From the NCBI RefSeq assembly GCF_018413465.1, contig NZ_JAHCDK010000001.1:310001-374000 (forward strand): a stretch of 64,000 nucleotides of DNA. Reading direction: 5' to 3'. How positions within the stretch are numbered: the first letter of the stretch is position 1; every line of letters starts with the position of its first letter. The stretch comes from Flavobacterium sp. CYK-55. Lineage in GTDB: Bacteria; Bacteroidota; Bacteroidia; Flavobacteriales; Flavobacteriaceae. The notes under the pieces were generated by a model. It was not told the origin of the DNA. It searched no databases and worked only from the letters and a program-made list of their open reading frames with translations. The position numbers were made by a program, and so were the translations under genes. Shown here piece after piece: positions 60,989 through 64,000 of this stretch.

Positions 60989-61468
60989 TTAAAGCGTCTT
61001 GAGTTTGGCCAGTAATTCTGTTTCGCTTCCGGGCACATAACCGTTTTGGATATGCATAATTTGACCATTTTTGACCACTACGGTGTAAGGAATATTGACA
61101 ATGGTCAGGGCGCGCTTGAGTTCTTGATTGCTGTCGAGTAATACCTGATAACTCCAACCTTTACCGTTGATAAGTGGTTTGACTCGCTTTTGCGTGCGGG
61201 CATCATCAGTAGCCACAGCAATCACTTCAAGATTGACTTCTTTTTTCCAGTCGTCAATTACGTCACTCAGCTCGTCGAGTTCGTTGATACAGGGCGCACA
61301 CCAAGTAGCCCAGAATGAAAACACATAAATTTTGTCTTTCTCGGCAAAATCATTTTTAACAGACATCATTTTGCCATCTAAATTAGCCAATGATATTTCG
61401 GGCATCGGAGTTTGTGCATTTGCCAATAAGCCAAAAAACAACAAGAATAAGGTGAGTTTTTTCATCAT
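60989..61468 (-). CDS. TlpA-like periplasmic thiol-disulfide protein
   Basis: The 159-residue protein has a signal peptide (TLFLLFFGLLANAQ) and one thioredoxin fold. The active site is WATWCAPCINE with C57 and C60. Later parts include VIAVATDDARTQKRVKPLI and the cis-Pro region TIVNIPYTVVV. Such proteins reduce periplasmic Cys residues, often of cytochromes. Its gene begins the operon TlpA-DUF6029-diheme cytochrome, which suggests help in heme attachment or in keeping partners reduced. The Omp28-type lipoprotein gene lies divergently, 96 bases away. Confidence 0.92.
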   Translation of the reverse strand: MMKKLTLFLLFFGLLANAQTPMPEISLANLDGKMMSVKNDFAEKDKIYVFSFWATWCAPCINELDELSDVIDDWKKEVNLEVIAVATDDARTQKRVKPLINGKGWSYQVLLDSNQELKRALTIVNIPYTVVVKNGQIMHIQNGYVPGSETELLAKLKTL

Positions 61469-61564
61469 AATTGAGATAATTGCTACAAATAAATAAATAA
61501 TCCGACGAATACTAAAAGAAATTTCATTTTATTTGTACATCAAAAACCAACACCTTGATTTGCT

Positions 61565-62398
61565 ATGAAATTATGGGCTTTGAGTCTGCTTTCGGCTTCA
61601 GTATTATCAGTGATTTCGTGCCAGAAAACAGAAATAATTGAGATCAAACCTGACACTACTTCTTTGGCGCCGCCAGTATCAGGCTATTTTCAAAAAAACG
61701 TTTTGATTGAAGATTACACCGGAACTTGGTGTGGCAATTGTACGCGCGTAGCTTGGGCGATTGAAGAAACCAAAGATGCTTCAAACAATGTAGTTTCAGT
61801 AGCCATCCACAACGGCAATGACCCCTATCACTACGCCGAAATCGAACCACTCAAAAACCTTGTTTTCCCGGGAGTTAATAGTTTAGCCTTACCGCTTTCA
61901 AGACTAAACAGAAAAACCGTTTGGACCTTTCCTGAAACTTCCAATATCCAACAAGCTATTGATTTAACCAGCAACAATACCACTTTAGGTCTGGCCATGA
62001 GTTCAACAGTGGCAAACGGTCAAATAGATTTAGAAGTACGCACCCGGTTTTTAGAAGACTACAGCAACCTTAAGTTGGTCGTTTATTTACTTGAAGATCA
62101 TTTGTTGTACAACCAACGTAATTATATTACTGAACTATATGGTGGTTTGCCGGTGATTCCAAATTTTGAACACAACCACGTACTCAGGGCTTCATTGACC
62201 AATATTGTAGGTGAACCTTTAGAAGGAACAAACCGAAACGCAACCGTCATCCGAAATTTTAGTATTCCGGTTCCAGGCAATATTGCCAACGCAAACAACA
62301 TCAGTTTTGTGGCTTTTGTTACCGACGCCAACAATGCAGCGCTCAATGCCCGAGCATCTGTGGCCAACGAAGATCAAAACTTCCAAGAAAATCCATAA
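61565..62398 (+). CDS. Omp28-related lipoprotein with a thioredoxin-like CxxC
   Basis: The 277-residue protein looks like a lipoprotein (signal ends SVLSVISC). The Omp28-like region has the segment LIEDYTGTWCGNCTRVAWAIEE with C56 and C59 as a CxxC pair, then PGVNSLALPLSRLNRKTVW and YITELYGGLPVIPNF. This is a thioredoxin-like fold with added loops. It is the third CxxC protein here and faces the TlpA operon, so both may share a role in extracytoplasmic thiol chemistry. No sorting domain is present. A weak terminator follows. Confidence 0.9.
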   Translation: MKLWALSLLSASVLSVISCQKTEIIEIKPDTTSLAPPVSGYFQKNVLIEDYTGTWCGNCTRVAWAIEETKDASNNVVSVAIHNGNDPYHYAEIEPLKNLVFPGVNSLALPLSRLNRKTVWTFPETSNIQQAIDLTSNNTTLGLAMSSTVANGQIDLEVRTRFLEDYSNLKLVVYLLEDHLLYNQRNYITELYGGLPVIPNFEHNHVLRASLTNIVGEPLEGTNRNATVIRNFSIPVPGNIANANNISFVAFVTDANNAALNARASVANEDQNFQENP

Positions 62399-62402
62399 AA
62401 TT

Positions 62403-62428
62403 AAAGTTGCTTCGGCAGCTTTTTTTGT
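62403..62428 (+). terminator. Probable terminator after the Omp28 lipoprotein gene
   Basis: AAAGTTGC (62403-62410) pairs with GCAGCTTT (62415-62422), one pair being G:U, followed by Ts. Confidence 0.65.
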
Positions 62429-62490
62429 TTTTGCGCTGAATTGACGTCATGGTTTTCTTTTTGAAATCAAATCTGTCTCAATTAAAACCT

Positions 62491-62498
62491 TATTTTTG
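62491..62498 (+). promoter_or_regulatory. -7 element of queD promoter
   Basis: TATTTTTG matches TAnnTTTG and lies 17 bases upstream of the queD ATG. Confidence 0.5.
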
Positions 62499-62515
62499 TG
62501 CGGTAAAATGCGCGT

Positions 62516-62968
62516 ATGAATACCATTAGAATCACCAAACAATTTAGTTTTGAAACCGGTCATGCACTCTTTGGCTATGACGGAAAATGCAAAAACGTTC
62601 ACGGCCACAGTTATAAATTGTCGGTTACGGTGATTGGCCATCCTATTACAGATACTTCAAACGTAAAATACGGAATGGTGATTGACTTTTCAGATTTAAA
62701 AAAAATTGTCAAAGAAGAAATTGTCGATTTGTTTGATCACGCTACTGTTTTTAACCAAAACACGCCTCATATTGAACTCGCTGCAGAACTCAAACAGCGT
62801 GGACACCACGTTATTTTGGTTGACTATCAGCCTACCAGCGAAAATATGGTGATTGATTTTGCACAAAAAATCCAAAGTCGATTACCTGAGAACATCGCTT
62901 TGTTTTCATTAAAACTTCAGGAAACCGAATCGTCTTATGCCGAATGGTATGCCTCTGACAATTTATAA
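62516..62968 (+). CDS. queD: 6-carboxytetrahydropterin synthase
   Basis: QueD makes 6-carboxytetrahydropterin from dihydroneopterin triphosphate, on the way to preQ0 and queuosine. The 150-residue protein is of the PTPS family. The zinc His residues are in FSFETGHALFGYDGKCKNVHGHSYKL, split around the catalytic Cys of GKCKNVHGH. VIDFSDLKKIVKE and DHATVFN give the partner His/Asp, and TSENMVIDFA and QETESSYAEW carry the pterin-binding Glu. The lpxH gene follows with a 2-base gap. The queuosine-precursor transporter at the window start fits the same pathway. Confidence 0.95.
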   Translation: MNTIRITKQFSFETGHALFGYDGKCKNVHGHSYKLSVTVIGHPITDTSNVKYGMVIDFSDLKKIVKEEIVDLFDHATVFNQNTPHIELAAELKQRGHHVILVDYQPTSENMVIDFAQKIQSRLPENIALFSLKLQETESSYAEWYASDNL

Positions 62969-62970
62969 AG

Positions 62971-63735
62971 ATGAACCTCGCTCCCAGCCAAAAAGTATAT
63001 TTCGCTTCTGACCAACACTTTGGTGCGCCCACGCGCGCGCTGAGTTTGCCCAGAGAACAGAAATTCTTGCGCTGGCTGGATGAAATAAAACAAGATGCTG
63101 CCGTGCTTTTTTTGGTCGGCGATTTGTTTGATTTTTGGTTCGAATATCAAACCGTTGTGCCCAAAGGCTTTGTGCGCATCCTCGGGAAATTGGCCGAAAT
63201 GCGCGACAGCGGCATCGAAATTTACTTTTTTGTAGGCAACCACGATTTGTGGATGGACGATTATTTTGAGCAAGAATTGGGTATTCCGGTGTATCGCGAC
63301 AACCGCGAATTTAAGTTCAATTCAAAACGTTTCCTCATCGGTCACGGCGACGGAAAAGGCCCAGGCGACAAAGGATACAAACGCATGAAAAAAGTATTCA
63401 CGCATCCGGTTTCTAAATGGTTGTATCGTTGGTTGCATCCGGATATCGGCGTAAAACTGGCGCAATATTTATCGGTTAAAAACAAACTCATTTCAGGTGA
63501 AGCCGATGTGACGTTTTTAGGCGAAGAAAACGAATGGCTCATTCAATATGCCAAACGCAAACTCCAAGACGAGCACTACGATTATTTAGTTTTTGGCCAC
63601 CGTCATTTACCGATGCAAATCAATGTTAGTGAGCATGCTCAATACATCAATCTCGGTGACTGGATTGGTTATTTTACGTATGGCGTGTTTGACGGCGAAC
63701 AATTCGAACTCAAAAAATTCGAATCAATCGAGTGA
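62971..63735 (+). CDS. lpxH: UDP-2,3-diacylglucosamine diphosphatase
   Basis: LpxH removes UMP from UDP-2,3-diacylglucosamine to give lipid X in lipid A synthesis. The 254-residue calcineurin-like enzyme shows the metal motifs in order: FASDQHFGAP (Asp and His), VGDLFDFWFE, VGNHDLWM, GHGDGKGPGDKGY and FGHRHLPMQI. The SDQHFG form of the first motif, with Gln and Phe, is typical of Bacteroidota members. The C-terminal DWIGYFTYGVFD completes the fold. The 3' end overlaps the convergent MFS transporter gene by 12 bases. Confidence 0.95.
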   Translation: MNLAPSQKVYFASDQHFGAPTRALSLPREQKFLRWLDEIKQDAAVLFLVGDLFDFWFEYQTVVPKGFVRILGKLAEMRDSGIEIYFFVGNHDLWMDDYFEQELGIPVYRDNREFKFNSKRFLIGHGDGKGPGDKGYKRMKKVFTHPVSKWLYRWLHPDIGVKLAQYLSVKNKLISGEADVTFLGEENEWLIQYAKRKLQDEHYDYLVFGHRHLPMQINVSEHAQYINLGDWIGYFTYGVFDGEQFELKKFESIE

Positions 63736-64000
63736 TTCTTCACTTCGGTGAATATCCAATTTTCTAAACGACGGCGACAACCAACCGGTTAAGGTAACGG
63801 TGAGCAAAGTCATGGTTCCGCCAAAAATCACGGCCGGAACAGTTCCCATCAATTTTGCGGTTAGTCCGCTTTCAAAAGCGCCGAGTTCGTTAGATGATCC
63901 CACAAAAATCGAATTGACCGAAGCTACGCGACCGCGCATATGATCGGGCGTTTGCATTTGCAAAATAGTTTGGCGAATGACCACTGAAACACCGTCAAAA
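63724..64000 (-). CDS. MFS transporter, 3' part
   Basis: This is the C-terminal end of a major facilitator superfamily transporter, open to the right edge of the window, so about 91 residues are seen. The segment LQMQTPDHMRGRVASVNSIFVGSSNELGAFESG is characteristic of the enterobactin-exporter-like (EntS) MFS group, with the conserved P-x-x-x-RGR motif. A further hydrophobic helix (GTVPAVIFGGTMTLLTVTLTG) precedes the cytoplasmic tail (FRKLDIHRSEESLD). The substrate is unknown. The stop overlaps the convergent lpxH gene by 12 bases. Confidence 0.85.
   Translation of the reverse strand, partial: FDGVSVVIRQTILQMQTPDHMRGRVASVNSIFVGSSNELGAFESGLTAKLMGTVPAVIFGGTMTLLTVTLTGWLSPSFRKLDIHRSEESLD

Noticed and set aside
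1..64000. CRISPR array, prophage, insertion sequence or rRNA operon
   Set aside because: No regularly spaced direct repeats, no transposase, integrase or phage structural genes and no rRNA sequence were seen in either strand.

Overview
The window is a 64 kb chromosomal segment of a member of the Bacteroidota, most likely Flavobacterium or a close relative in the Flavobacteriaceae. The grounds are the gldD-gldE-ssb-mutY gene order, five secreted proteins with type IX secretion (T9SS) C-terminal sorting domains, a TonB-dependent receptor, Bacteroidota-type promoters (-7 element TAnnTTTG, often with an upstream TTG), families such as DUF3127, DUF3109, DUF4301 and DUF6029, and AT-rich intergenic regions. 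I see no phage, transposase, CRISPR array or rRNA. One tRNA (Ala, GGC) is present.

Layout. 0-3 kb: end of a queuosine-precursor transporter, DNA repair glycosylase tag, aat, and two small conserved proteins. 3-8.3 kb: a secreted plant-type alpha-amylase with a candidate LacI-type operator, an orphan histidine kinase, a HIT protein, greA and a Cys-rich lipoprotein. 8.3-15.2 kb, minus strand: a TPP-riboswitch-controlled TonB receptor, then a tightly overlapping operon (phosphopantetheinyl transferase, GGGP synthase, PnuC transporter, a NadR-like kinase fused to DUF4301, and the ribosome-rescue hydrolase arfB). 15.4-24 kb: ahcY, a secreted GH85 glycosidase, ribosomal proteins L21/L27 and an M16 peptidase pair. 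24-34.5 kb: EamA transporter, HMA lipoprotein, the gld/ssb/mutY block, HU, a 30-residue basic protein, RNase G, DUF3050, tadA and dxs. 34.5-43.5 kb: secreted M36 protease, dGTPase, ribonucleotide reductase nrdA/nrdB and DUF3109. 43.6-51.3 kb: marC, small membrane protein, flavoprotein, S41 protease, dCMP deaminase, HupE/UreJ protein, TerB, fbp, GNAT and aspartate kinase. 51.3-64 kb: a large outer-membrane protein, a Lys-rich secreted protein, tRNA-Ala, secreted Omp28-type proteins, a diheme cytochrome lipoprotein/DUF6029/TlpA operon, queD, lpxH and the end of an MFS transporter.

How the genes fit together. Envelope and secretion functions dominate: polymer degradation by T9SS enzymes, TonB-dependent uptake, gliding proteins, and a group of CxxC thioredoxin-fold proteins beside a surface-type cytochrome. 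Nucleotide metabolism is also well represented (RNR, dGTPase, dCMP deaminase, tadA, NR-type salvage).

The most unusual signals are: (1) short palindromic repeats scattered through the intergenic regions, one of which lies in frame inside the signal-peptide region of the TonB receptor; (2) a kinase-DUF4301 fusion whose DUF4301 half carries motifs resembling UDP-sugar pyrophosphorylases; (3) a REP-like hairpin pair that supplies the stop codon of rpmA; (4) a 30-codon basic gene between HU and rng; and (5) a lipoprotein that looks like a Rieske domain without its histidine ligands.
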